From Trametopsis cervina (lineage: Eukaryota; Basidiomycota; Agaricomycetes; Polyporales; Irpicaceae): DNA of 64,000 bases. The notes beneath the pieces were generated by a model. The model searched no databases. It was given only the letters and a program-made list of their open reading frames with translations, and was not told the DNA's origin. Both the position numbers and the translations under genes were made by a program. Location: positions 434,803 to 498,802 of the forward strand of contig MU278369.1 of NCBI GenBank assembly GCA_022385755.1. Reading direction: 5' to 3'. Below, one piece after another: positions 23,735 through 35,976 of the stretch. Every line of letters starts with the position of its first letter. The first letter of the stretch is position 1.

Positions 23735-25090
23735 CGACAGGCGCGGCGTCAACGGGCGATGGGAGGAATAATGAAAGATGAAATGGGATGAATGGGCGAC
23801 GAATGAATGGTGAGGCAGGAAGAACGGTGATTAGCTAAGGAACGCACATTGCTCGTCACTGCTGCTTTTTCTCAAGCCTGTCGTGCAGAGGGCCGGTGCG
23901 TGGGGGCGTATATCACCGTCTGTCTCGCGAGCTGCCACTGAAGAGAGCTGCTATGCAAACGTTATGCAAACACACACACAAAGCTGCTGCGTGGCCGTGC
24001 GTGTTGGACGCTCGCTCTCGTCGAGTCTGCCGTCTGCTGTTTGCCGTCTGTTGTTGGCACCAATTGACCAGAACCTTGTCCGCTGCGAAATCAACCATCA
24101 GTGACCGCGTTGATGGCCTTCCAGCGCACGCCCCGTGCCGCCGAGAAAACGCACCTGTGTCTGTCGCGCGCGTGTCTGCGTGCGGTACTCGCTGCTCGCC
24201 GGTCGCTGGCACGCTCGGTGTCGCGCTGGCTGTCGAGGCGGAAGAGGAAGGGCGGGGGTGAGCTGGGCGAGACGGGGGTGGGTGGTCGTTTTTGATGGGA
24301 CGTGTTCTGTGCTCGTCGTCGTTGATCAAAACTCTCACGACCCGCGGCTGTTTTTTTCTTCTGCCTAAAAAGGGACTTTTCCAATCAGGTCATCAGCGCG
24401 CGCTGCCATCAGCCGTGGCGTGCCGGGCATCATCCCACGCCATCATCCGCGGCCGTGCACTGAACGCACACCCAGCGAGTGGCTGCGACTATTCGTGGCA
24501 CTGGACGCTATATTCGCATAACGCGTTTGCTTATCTTGCACGCATACTGTACCATTGAATGGCTGGCGTCCTCGGTTTCGAGATGGGAACCGAACCCGCC
24601 GTTTCCCGGAGGAAATGGAATGGAATTCGCGCGACAATGGAATTCCGCACAACAGCTCGTCTTAGTCTCATGGACAACGAACAGATGGGACGCTTCCACC
24701 GACCACCGGACCAGCAGCAGCAGCAGTGCGAGAAGCAGGCCCCTCGAACGCTTCAGTGCTCACTCGAACACTGCTCATTTGATTCGCATCTGACCACCCA
24801 TTGTCACCGTATTGACACTTTGATATGGACGCGGTGGAACTGCGGGTGCGGGCATGATCAGATGGACGGAAGGTTAACGAGAGGAGAGCCCTGTTCGTGC
24901 CTTGCGCTCGCACACACAGGGCCCATCTCAACAACAAGACGACGTAGCCACCACGGGGTTCGTGCGCTCCCAGCACCCACCTTATCATAGCGACCCTGAC
25001 CAGGCTGACCCATCCCCGAACGCCTCTGCCTCCGTCCGAGGGCAGGGAGGGGCAAGATTCATGATGACTAGATTACTGACTGACGGCAGC

Positions 25091-25132
25091 GTAGATTCCG
25101 TCTGTGCAGATTCCGTCTGGGTAGATTCCGTC
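25091..25132 (+). repeat. Short direct repeat, three copies of agattccgtc
   Basis: Three imperfect 14-15 base units (gtagattccgtct, gtgcagattccgtct, gggtagattccgtc) lie head to tail. A small local duplication; no function inferred. Confidence 0.85.
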
Positions 25133-25788
25133 CTAGCCCCAATCTCGATGGGATGGCATGAGTGGGGTGTGTGCGTTGTGTGTCCCCATCGACCCCTCGC
25201 TCGCATCCACATCCCTCGGCTATCGAACTATCGAAATCTCTCTGTCGTCCCTCCCCTCCCCACTTCAGACGGCGCGAACGTCCCCTCGCGCTCACTGTGT
25301 CGCACACTACCGCTCCCCCCGTCCCGAGTTCTGCCCGAGCGACGGCCGCAGCGAAGGGGTGCTGTCGACCCCGGACCGCACGCAGAGCCATTGGGGCGAT
25401 AGCAGAGCTGATAGCAGCCTGTGGGACGGTCTAGTGCCCATCATCGGAATCCAATCCCAACTGCGCCGACTGAACGTGGGTGATTGCGTTTGATGGCTGC
25501 ACGACACGAGGCACCGTTCTACTCAGTTCGTGCTGCCCTCGTACTCTCCCCGCGAGCACCGCAGATCTCTTTCCACGCCGTGCTGCACGCTCTGCCACTC
25601 CCACCGTCCCATCGCGTTGATGCAGCTGCCATTCCTACCACCCAACTATCCCCCGACATCGGACTGTTCCCTGACTGCGTTCGACCTTCCAGGCATCAGC
25701 TGATGCCACGGACTGAATGCACCTGCGCTGCACAGGAATACAGCGAATGCCGCGAATACACCCCAAGCGCATCGCATCCCTGTCCTTG

Positions 25789-25816
25789 TCCCAGGGTGTG
25801 TCCCAGGGTGTGTCCA
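25789..25816 (+). repeat. Tandem pair of gtcccagggtgt
   Basis: Two adjacent 12-base copies plus a few bases of a third. Simple local duplication. Confidence 0.85.
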
Positions 25817-27199
25817 ACTGTTGCCGTGCTCGTATCAGTCCTAGGACGCTGGGCACAGCACGAGCACATCCCATCTGCCTGTCGCCGCTATCACTGTCAC
25901 TTATCAATCCCTCTGCATCGCATCTCGAACGTAATCTTACCTCACTCTGCGCTATCAGAACGCGCCGTCCGAACAACATCTCATAATGAAATCGTCTTCC
26001 ATACCATACACACGCACCGCACCCAGCGCTCTCTCATCAAATCAAATCAAATCAGCCCCATCACAATCTGAATATCATCGTCCGCTGGGGTGGCTCGGCG
26101 ACTCGATGTGCCCAGGGATTGTTTTGTTCTAGTTTACTGTATTCTCCCGTTTACTGTACTCTATAGCAGCCTCTGTTGTTGGTGGCGAACACTGGTGGTA
26201 TCTCGGACCACCGAAGAGCCCGCGAACGTTTCCCTCTTCGCGAAGGCCGGCATCGGGACGCAGCCGCGGAACTTTCATCGTGCGCAGGGCAACGATCCTC
26301 CCAGGCTTTATCCGCCCGTGCTCGTGTTCTCTTCTCCTCTACAGTACCCTTCCCTCCGCCGTCTGTCTGTGCACGCTCTGGCCAGGCCAACAACCCGACA
26401 TTCGCATTCCATTCCATACTGTACTGTGCATCCCACGCCTCGCATCATCACCCGACCAACGGCCCCCTCGTTCACATTCATCAGCAGCGCGCGCCAACTT
26501 TGTGAGCACATCAGTCATCATTCCACCCATCCTGCCTGCCTGCCTGCCATTCCCGCGCTGCGCGGCGTGGCTGCATGCTGAGTCCTCTCTCCGTGCTCGT
26601 CTAGCCGCCGCGAACCTGACATCCTCACCGTCCATTCTATCTCCGCCTCATTTCTTCTTTCTGGACGGGTGTGCATGCCGTTTCGGGCAACGCTCTAGCC
26701 GCGCCCTCCTGGCCAGTCATGCGGCGAGGTCTTAGATGCAGGGAACGGTCGGGGCACTTGCGCCACCGGGTCACCGTTGGGCACACGTAAACATTCGACA
26801 TGAGCTTGTTTGACGGGCTCGTACCTTGTGCTCCAAGGGCGTGGGCCGAGGCCCCGTGCATCGCGAATGAACTCTACGCAAAGTTTTTTTGAAATGTGGG
26901 ACGCGGTGCGTACGGCCAGCCGACGTGAAGTGCATGTATGCGTTCTTGGGCAATGGATGACGGTCTTTGCGCCCCGCCCGAGCGTACTCGCACTCGCCGA
27001 AGATCGCCGCCCCGTCCGCAATTGACAGGACCCGTTCATCCGATTTTCTTTGACCTCATCGACCATCTATCTGTCCCCTGGCACAGCACAATCGGCTGAA
27101 CGGCGTATCGCCCTTCGCCTCGTCCGCCGCATCCCTCAAACACCAGGCTCATCTGCGTCCCCGTCGTACCTGCACGCCGACCGCTCGAACGCTCGCCAC

Positions 27200-27910
27200 T
27201 GTGGCTCATGCGCCACCGGCATTTCTAGATCGTCGTGCCCACGGTACACAACGCCGGTTCGTCATTTAGTTTAATAACCTTCGCGGGAACGCTGGCCTAT
27301 CACTGTCGCTCGCGCTATCAGCCATCTCTGCTGATTTGTTGGCGGTCAACGAGGATACAGTAAGTAATGGTAATCGACGCGTGTTTGGGTAAGTCGTCTG
27401 CGTTTTGTGGATGTGCTGGTGAACTCATCTAGTGATAGTGATCCTACAAGCAATGATGAAAATGATACTGCGTTGCATCGTTCGCAGCATTCTCCCCAGA
27501 CCTCGCCGTACCCGTCATACTCGCACGCAGACCCGAACAACCATCGGTGTCTTTAGATCGTCGTCCGCGCGTTCACCTCGCCGGTTGGTTCGCTATCTCG
27601 TTTAATAACCTTGGCGGTCAGCGCATCAGTATCATCCATCTGCTGTTGGGTGTTGCCTGTTGGCGGTCAATGAGCATAAGTAATCGACGGGGTAAGCCGT
27701 GTACTCTCTATGATGTGCTCGTGAACCCAAACTCAGCTCATCCATCTAGGCGACCAACGCAGATTTGGGTGAGCCGGCTACCGTTCGCAGCTGTGTCGCC
27801 GATGTCCTCAGCTCAGTTCATCCATCTGGTGATACAACAGGCAATGTTTGGGTAAGCCGTCTATACTTCCCATGCGTCGTCGACTGAACTGAACTCATCC
27901 ATCTAATGAT
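27200..27910 (+). repeat. Diverged direct duplication of about 330 bases plus shorter units
   Basis: Shared anchors recur in the same order: tagatcgtcgt at 27226 and 27554, gtttaataacctt at 27269 and 27600, and ttggcggtcaa near 27339 and 27661, an offset of about 325-331 bases. At the right end a shorter motif, tcatccatct followed by a tttgggta-gccg element, recurs at about 27736, 27817 and 27893 (spacing about 80). No coding potential is conserved between the copies. Confidence 0.7.
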
Positions 27911-28362
27911 ACCACCAGCCGCGTTGGATACCGACACCCCCAGCAACTGCACCACTCAACTCTATCTCCTGCGAATGATGCACCCATCCCATCGCACTCA
28001 TCCCACTCGCGCGCCCAACCCCTCCTTCCCCTTCTCCTTCTCCACCTTCTGTTCTGTTCTTTCTGACGAACTCATGCACCCCAACACAACAAAACATCAC
28101 CTCACCGCCCCACATCATCATCAGTGACAACCAACCCTCATCTCATCACGCACCGTCCGCGCCTGCCATGCCATGCCTGCCTGCCTCCCTCCATTCGCAT
28201 TTGGATTTGGGTTTGGCATTTGGCATATCCAACAGAACGGAAAGCGGTGCAGCGCGATGGCGCGATGGTGCCATGTGGCCCCATCCATCATTCCCCGTGC
28301 ATTTTCCAATGTATGTCTGTCTGGCCACGTTCGTCTCGATTACACTATCCTCGTCTCGCACT
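27911..28362. other. Intergenic, no supported gene
   Basis: C/A-rich then mixed sequence between two repeat tracts. Overlapping short frames only. Confidence 0.4.
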
Positions 28363-28402
28363 CAGACGGTCAGACGGTCGTACGGTCGGACGGTCGGACG
28401 AT
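28363..28402 (+). repeat. Minisatellite of cggtcggac-type units
   Basis: About five imperfect 8-9 base units of the form agacggtc / tacggtcg / gacggtcg. Confidence 0.85.
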
Positions 28403-28429
28403 AAGCACTGGGACTGGACAGAATTTTTT

Positions 28430-31400
28430 TTCTTTCTTTCCGATCGGGGTTCGCGCGCGCGCGGGGACGATAACGAAAAACGGAAACTAAAAAACGAACT
28501 AGGGCCAGGGACAGGGAAAGGGGTGGTCGGCGTCCTTGGTTTTCCCAACACACGTACAAGCACCCTGAGCCCGCGCGCCCCACCCACCGACCGCTTTTCC
28601 TTTTCTTTTTCAAACGCCTCCGTTCTACGTTCCTCTTCCTGCCCAGGAAACGCGTTTCCTCTATTTATTTTCATCAGGGGCGAGAGGCTCTGCGCTATGG
28701 AGGTGGGAGATGGAAATGTGACGGTTGTTCGTTGCAGGAGCTGGGGCGTATTGGAATATCCAACCACGAAGAAGAAGAAGGGTGTGTTGTGGTGCCCCTT
28801 GTTTCCTGGGGACAAGCCTTCGTAGCTCGAATGCGAAATGTGCCGCCTTACACGGGAGTCGTGCGCGGCTTGTCATACGAAAGCAGTCGCGTCTGTGGTC
28901 ACTGCAGGTGTGCTAGTAGTCCGGGAAGACCGCATCACCCGCAAGGCCTTGTCTTACGCCCGCCCGACTTGCCATGTCTTCGCTTCACAGAGTGAAAGGG
29001 ACACCCAGCAATATTCCCCGAGAATGAATCACGGCTAGGAAGCAAGCACAACGTTGCCTCAAACACCGCTTGTTCTCCCAGCACAAGCGCACTCTGAAGT
29101 TCCTTTAGAAACACTCGGCTCGCATGTCTCTGTTCCCTCCTGCTCAAGAAAGGCATTTTCGAGTCCCCGAACCGTCTCATGCCGTTTGCCCAAGGGGATA
29201 GCTCGGAGCGAGAAAGACGTAAAATAAAACCGCACAGCGCAACTACCCGGTTTGTTGTCAACAGGACGGCTCGTCCCTAGAATTTAGAAACGCAGGAGCG
29301 CCATTCCCCCGTTTGTTCCCCGGTACCAGCTCGAACGCCCCGCTTTACACGGGCTTTCGACTTGGACGCGCGGTCGGTGTACGAAAGTAGTTTTGGGTGT
29401 GGGTGGTACAGGTGCGTTTTTGGGTCCGGGAAGAGTAAGGGATTGTTTGGGCTTTGTCTTACACACGGCTTTCTATGCAGATGTTTTTCGCTACGACGCG
29501 TCGAAGCATCGTTCTCAAGTTTTCCTCGCGAATGGAACGCGGCTATGAAGCACGACGTAACCTCAAGACCGAATTATTTCCCAACATAATCATAATCCAT
29601 CCATTTACCACGTCCGTGTCGGTGCATCGATTACGGTACCATCCTTCTCCTCCAGCCGCGCAGACGCTAGGATTGCGCAGGATATTTTCTTTCCGATCGG
29701 GGTTCTTCGCGGCGACATAACATAACGAAAACAAAGGAGAAGAAGAAGGCGGAGGGTCTCTCGGCGTCTTTGTTTTCGCCGCAAGCACACCCTGATGCTG
29801 AGTCGCTCTCTGCACCCATCTTACCAAACTCAAGAACCTCTACTTTCTCTACTTGCTCAGGAAACCCATTCCCTCGATATATCAGCGTTTGGCTGGGTGA
29901 GAGGCTGGGTGATTCAATCTGTGTGGGAGGGATGGGAACAGGACGGCGCGCAGTAACGCAACGCAACGCAACTGACTGGCTGTTCTCAACAGAACTGTTG
30001 GTCTCTGACATCCAGCGTATGTCTTTGTTCCCCGGTAACAGCTCAGACGCGCCGCTTTGCGCGGATTTCACGCGCGGTCGGCCAACGAAAGCGGTCATGT
30101 TTGCCACAGGACCATATTTCGCAAAGGTCTTTCCCTACACCCGCCATGTAGAAATTTACGCTTTAAACCTTCAACGCACCATTCCCAACTTGTTATTCCA
30201 TCGCGGAGGAATCACGGCTAGGAAGTCCAACATAGCCTCAAAGCCCACCGCTTGTTGTTCGCAACACAGGCATACCCTGAGACCGTCTATCAACGCGATG
30301 CCCGTACGTCCGCCATTCTCATCTTCTCGGGTACGGCGTTCCGTGTCCTCAAATCGTCCCATGGCGCCCACTTGGTTGATCGCCTCGGAGCGAGGACGAT
30401 GGAGGAACCAGCGTGCAGCAACGCAACTGACCGCTCTGTTCTCAACAGTACGGCTGGTCCCTATCGCCGAGCGCTTTCTCCTCTTCTTTCCCGGTAACAG
30501 CTCAAACGCGCCGCTTTACATGGGCTCGGGGTTCATGCGCGATTGACATACGAATACAGTTGTTTTTGCGGCCACCAGAGGCGTGTTTGTGGGTATGGGA
30601 AGACCACATCTCACATGAGGCATTGTCATTCAACCGGCCTGCCGTCCAGTAATTTTTTCGCTTCGAAACTGCAAGATATCATTCTCAAAAATTTCCCTCA
30701 CTTCACTTCAAGGTGTCCACGCGCTCCTTTCCCATCTTCCTTCGCGGACGTATCGCGGCAAGAAAGCACAATATACATCTGGAAGGCGTGTCGTTTCTTC
30801 CATCGCTCCAGGGCGACAGACTCGGGGTGATGACGATGGAAACAAAATGGCACAACGCAACTGGCCAGTCTGTTCTCAACAGAACGGCTCGTCCCCGATA
30901 TCCAGCTACGCAGGAGCGCTTTCCCCCTTGTTCCTCGGTAACAGCCCAAACGCACCGCTTTACACGGGCTCGGATTTTACGCGCGATGGCCATACAGGTG
31001 CAGTCGGGTCTATCGCCGCTACAGGCGCATTTTGAGGTCCGGAACGAATGCAGGACTCTGTGGCCCTTGTCTTACACCCAGCTTGCTGTGTATCAATTTT
31101 CGCGTAAAGACCACTCTCAAATTTTCCGCTCGCGGATGAATCACTGCTAGCCAGTACAACATACACCTCAAAAACCCCTTCTCCTCCCTACCCAAGCGCG
31201 CTCTGAAGCCATCTATAAACACTCGCACCTCTCCGCTCTCTCCTGGTCGGAAAGGCCTTTCGTTTCCTCAAAACGTCCCACGGCGTTTACCGGGTGAGAG
31301 TCTGGGTGATAGACTCAAGCGAGAAAGATGGGAAGAACAGCGCGCAGCAATGTAGCGCAACTGATCGGTCTGTTCTCAACAGGACGGTGGTCCCTAAATC

Positions 31401-31690
31401 CATCGGTGTTCCCACCGTACGCCCTTGTTCCGCGATAGCAGCTCAGACGCGCCGCCTTACATCGGTTCCCATTTTATGCGCGACCTGCATACGAATGCAT
31501 CTTTGTGCGGCCGGAACGACGGCAGGACCAAAAGGCCTTCTTCTACACCCGGCTTGCCATGTAGAAGTTTTTGTTTGTTTTCGCTTCGAAGCATAACTCC
31601 CCAGCTTCTTCCTCTAGCGTGTATCACGGCCTGGAAGTGCAATATAATCTCAATGACCACTGCACCGACCGAACAGTATAAGTGATATAC
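28430..31690 (+). repeat. Diverged tandem array, about six units of roughly 440-710 bases
   Basis: A composite unit recurs in one orientation. The element around ccgctttacacggg (preceded by ggtaacagctc) is at about 28842, 29338, 30051, 30510, 30953 and 31450. The element gttctcaacag-acggct is at about 29255, 29983, 30440, 30871 and 31372. The element atcacggctaggaag is at about 29028, 29531, 30211, 30750, 31139 and 31622. A further block, tttctttccgatcggggttc, occurs only at 28434 and 29686, about 1,250 bases apart, so there is a higher-order level. Copies are heavily substituted and differ in length. No shared reading frame survives across units. Confidence 0.85.
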
Positions 31691-34622
31691 TGATGCAGTA
31701 TAACGGCGGTATTGTATCAATAACCGGACCAGTAATGTTGGGTCACGGCTGTTGGCGCACTCGCTGGTGAAACGCGTGATGGGCACTCGCATGCACCACC
31801 TACCCTGCTCTGAGCAGACGGTGAGAGTATCTGGACTCGTAGTTCTGGTGCACGATCCAGGGGAAGGAGCCTGAAGCCCTGCGGTTTATTTGCAAGACAA
31901 TTTGGCCGCGTTTGACAGGTTGAAAGGCGAGGAAATATTGTACAGGGTGGTGTGAGACGGTATGTTCCACAAAACTCCACGCATATGGCATATGTCTTAT
32001 TTGCAAGAGCTAAAATTAATCGGTACACATCAGAGGCTGGGTTATTCCCAGTATCGTGTCCTGGCACCGACGTTGACCACGTAGCTTTGGGGTGATGCTT
32101 TCATCATATCTCTATGAAGGCTGCAACGCGTCGAGGAGCTATAGGCGAATCGTGGTCAAAAGGTGATCTGCCACTGTTACACTGCCGACCGTTCCCGCTC
32201 AGTATCCCACAAGCCCTGCTTCGACTATCGTCCGAGTCAGCCTGCCATTCAACTGAATGCGCAATTGACTGGATCTCATATACCTGCGAAACACAGAAGA
32301 CTAAGCTCGGTCGACCGTCCCACATCCGCCGACTCCGAGCGGCGGACATCTCGGGCCTACTTGACTCTCGGATATGTATCGACTTCTGGATCACGGCTAG
32401 GGCAGCACCTCATCTGATAGCCTCGCTCGTGGAGGTCCGATCCGCTGAGACGCTTCATAGTCCCAATCTGCGGCTCCGTCGAACTATTCGTCGTCAGATC
32501 CAGCAATGAAGCTCGATAAGACGGAATGTTTTAGGTGGTCAAGACGAGAAGATAGTAGCCGTACTAGTGATTGTCGCATTCGCCGTTCCTTGTTGGTGAA
32601 GCGTGTGCAACAAAGTTGTAAAAAGCACCACGTGAACATTTATTCTTCGAATACACACCTGAGGGACCCATACTGCATTTCGCGCAAAAACAGCTTTCCT
32701 TGCCGTTTTGATACAGACTGGTGAATTTGCGCTCGTTGATTTGTTCTCCTTGCTGTCACGTTCTATAGGCTCGGGACTGCAATGGCCCTATGACAGTGCA
32801 GTCGAACTGCTTGAATTCTAGAGTGATTCGAATGTGAGAAGCGACATAATTAACGTTAGACCACATAGCTTAGTAAATTGACTGGACATACCATACGTGA
32901 ATTTCTTTAACACAGGTCCCATTTTGTTGGGCGCGTGCCAAGAGGAGCACGCAACCGTTGTAGGGATTCGTGGATGATAAACTTGAAACGGGTACTAGAT
33001 CGTGCTGTGAGTACGAGCCAGTCAAACAAAGGAGACTGTACGTCGAGCTTTCAGCCTGACGCAATATCGCTATTAATTGCAAGGGGGATTGCGCCCATTA
33101 CATTGGGATCCAGCGCAAAAAGTCGTGCAAAGGAATTTCTGGTCGGTGTATGAGACCCCCCAAATAACATCGACTGCATCAAGCGATGTGTCTAGTATTT
33201 CCATGAGATTCAAATATTAAATATTATATGCCGTCATGGATGCTACATACCTGCAATGGTGACATATAAGGCTGTGCACCGAAACGCAAGACTCCCATAA
33301 CACATGTACACAAGAAACTCGGGAGCTGCAGGTATCGCATTGCGTTAACGATCGCAACAAGGATTTTCTAGAGAAGAATAGGTCAACGAGCCTTTGTAGC
33401 GTCATGGTACCGAAACAAGCAACGCTGTCAGCTCATACTTGGCTGTAAATGACTGCAGTCTGACTGCACCCGAGCGGTGGTAACGTTAGGCCGTCCTACA
33501 GTCACTTAAGCTCGAAAGATAATGATTATGCAGCCGACAATACGTTACACTTTCGAAGACAGCTATCACCAAAGTGAAACCGTCTTCTCGAGTTTCAGCT
33601 CCATTGGGTCCCTTCCGTAGTTGACGCGAATGCAAATGACCATGCCCCTCATGTATTAGCGATTATGAACATTTTAGGGCAACTTCGTGAAGCCCTATCC
33701 GCTGGGAAGACGACGACGATGAGATGTCAGCCGATAGACATCAAGAAGAAAATGGTACACGCACAGTTCTGCAGTGCCACTTTCTCGTACACCCAGATTC
33801 TCGTACACGTATGTTCTCGCATGGACTTGTACACCTAGTGAGCCCCAGATCGTGGGATGTAGCTTGAACAGGCCTGTAGAGAGCATTTTTGGTTGAAAGC
33901 CTGAGCGGGATCGCAATCTAGATTTATATTTAACGTTGCAGCTAGCGTGCAGACAGTTCGGGACGTTCAACGACGTACCATCCATCCGCTTGGGCACGGA
34001 ATACATCAGCTTACCCGAACGTCAGACACTCGCCAAGGACTCTACCATCTAAATCCAACATGCCCAATGTTCCTGGACAAGTCAATGAGGTCGTCAAAGA
34101 ACGTGACACTACGGTTCGCATAAAGATATGACGACATCGGGCGCTTGCGAGAATTAAACTAACATACTCGAACATACTGGCGTAACTTCAGGGATAGAAA
34201 GCTATGCTGAACTTCCGAGAGCGCGAAAGGAACACAGATGGATTCAACTACAATGCTGCACAGCGTCTTGTGTTGGCATTCAGCGCTGCTGCACTTCTAA
34301 CCTACCGTTGCTCAGTACTGCGGATCGGCATTACCCAGTGCGCGTGCCGATAGCGGCACAGCACAGGCTCGGCGCTCTACCGCTATGGCGGCGGCCGCCC
34401 AGCTTTCTCCTTCGTCCCTTACTTATCCCTTGTTCCACTACTTATCCTTTCCGTGGCTCATTTCCACGACTTTCCTGGGTTCTGCCAGTCGCTCGTGGAC
34501 GTGAGAGCATCGCAGCGCAAGGGGGCCAACAGCATCGGCTCGACAATTGCCGATAACTTCCAGACGCAGTGCAGCCCTTATAACTACTAACTCGCAGTCC
34601 AATCCCAGCCATCTCCCTCGTA
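31691..34622. other. 2.9 kb without a supported gene
   Basis: Lower GC than the flanking genes, with scattered frames of 60-130 codons on both strands. No family match, RNA gene or repeat identified. The final few hundred bases should be the promoter of the Rho2-type gene. Confidence 0.45.
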
Positions 34623-35976
34623 ATGTCCTCACAGTCACCGGTACGCATTATGTCTTAAACGCAAATATCTATACTCATTTGCCCCTGGATATCTCAGATT
34701 CGACGGAAGCTCGTCATCGTCGGCGACGGTGCGTACCTTATTGGAATGTACGCGTTATGTGCTCATCGTGCAATGTCTTCCTAGGTGCATGTGGCAAGAC
34801 ATCCCTCTTGTGCTCCTTTGCACTGGGCGAGTTTCCAAAGGAATACGTGAGTCCTCGTTTTGCTTACCCGACATTTTCCCGCTTCCAGCCTACCAAGACG
34901 TGTTTTCGTGTACGCGTACGCATCCACTGACGGCGTTTATCTTTATATGGAGATAGCAACCGAGTGCGTCTCGCTCCTCTCACTGAATATCCGGTGCTCA
35001 CCAACTGCATTCTGGTCGTACAGCAATATTTGAGAATTACGTTGCCGAAATCAGACTTGATGGAAAGCCAGTCCAACTGGCCTTATGGGATACAGCGTAC
35101 GTTCTTCTCATATCCCATCTCGTTCTACCTATCCATTGCTTCACTGCCCTTTGAGCTGTGCATCTCTTTACACCGTCACGTTTGCCTGAATTACTTCACT
35201 GTGGTATTGCCACTGTCCCTCCTTCTCATTTCCTTCCTGAAAGCTGTGCATATTCGATGCTAACTATTTTTCATTGTCTGCAGTGGACAAGAAGAATACG
35301 AGGTGTGTGTACCCCTGCCTGTCCCGAGACCAACCAGTCTCTGACGGCTTGGTCCGATCTTTGACCTCTGATGCACTACGATCATAACGCTATATTTAGC
35401 GACTACGACCAATGTCATATTCCAAATCGCACGTCGTCCTCATAGCATTCGCTATTGACACTCCCGATTCTCTCGACAACGTCTCAGTCAAGGTAAGCCC
35501 ATCGAATATTCGTGCGACTCGTGGCTCATACTCTCTCACTCGGCAGTGGATAGAGGAAGTACGGTCAATATGTGGCTCACAAATTCCTGTGATACTGGTC
35601 GGCTGCAAATCCGATCTCCGTCCGGCGCCGTCCCATCCATCGTTCACAAACTTTGTATCTCGCGAGCAGGCGGAACGCATTGCACAACAGATCGGCGCAC
35701 GCGCGTACAAAGAGTGCTCCGCCCTTAAGATTGAGGGCGTCGACGACGTGTTTGAGGCTGCAACCAGAGCAAGCATGCTCATGCGGGAAGGTGTGCCTAC
35801 ACATGGTATGTGACATCTACGGCCATGTTGCCCGCAATGTAGACGCTGACTGCGGTTTGCCTCTGGGTGTAGTGGGCTCAGGGGGTGGCTCGCTAGGCGG
35901 AAGCCATCGGCGTGGTAACAGCAGAGGCGGCGACCAGGACTGGGAAGGGCAAAAGGGGTGTTGTATCATATTATAA
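34623..35976 (+). CDS. RHO2: Rho2-type small GTPase
   Basis: Membrane-bound GTPase of the Rho family; Rho2 acts in cell-wall integrity and polarised growth. Nine coding exons: 34623-34640, 34698-34728, 34785-34846, 34957-34963, 35024-35096, 35284-35302, 35400-35492, 35547-35805 and 35873-35976, total 666 bases and 221 residues. Motifs: P-loop GDGACGKT at 15-22, switch I QPTIFENY at 38-45, DTAGQEEYERLRP at switch II, LVGCKSDLR for guanine binding, ECSALKIEGVDDVFEAATR, and CaaX box CIIL at the C-terminus, which predicts geranylgeranylation. The Gly/Ser-rich hypervariable tail is encoded by the last exon. GVDDVFEAATR and the EEYERLRP run favour Rho2 over Rho1, Rac or Cdc42. Exon 4 is only 7 bases; without it the conserved Pro-Thr of switch I is lost and the frame breaks. 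Confidence 0.92.

Larger units (their letters stand above)
23735..27199. other. 3.5 kb without a supported gene, upstream of the GATA gene
   Basis: The first few hundred bases should be the GATA promoter and leader. Beyond that, many overlapping frames of 60-195 codons exist on both strands, mostly Ser-, Pro-, Thr- and Arg-rich, with no recognisable family and no coherent exon chain. Sequence is rich in short pyrimidine runs and small direct repeats. I see no RNA gene or transposon domain. Confidence 0.45.

Noticed and set aside
28800..31690. Tandem family of short protein genes
   Set aside because: Reading frames differ between units, insertions and deletions are not multiples of three, and no shared translation was found.
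34847..34956. Frameshift mutation in the Rho2-type gene
   Set aside because: The apparent loss of frame is explained by a 7-base microexon with good flanking splice sites, and the total coding length becomes divisible by three.
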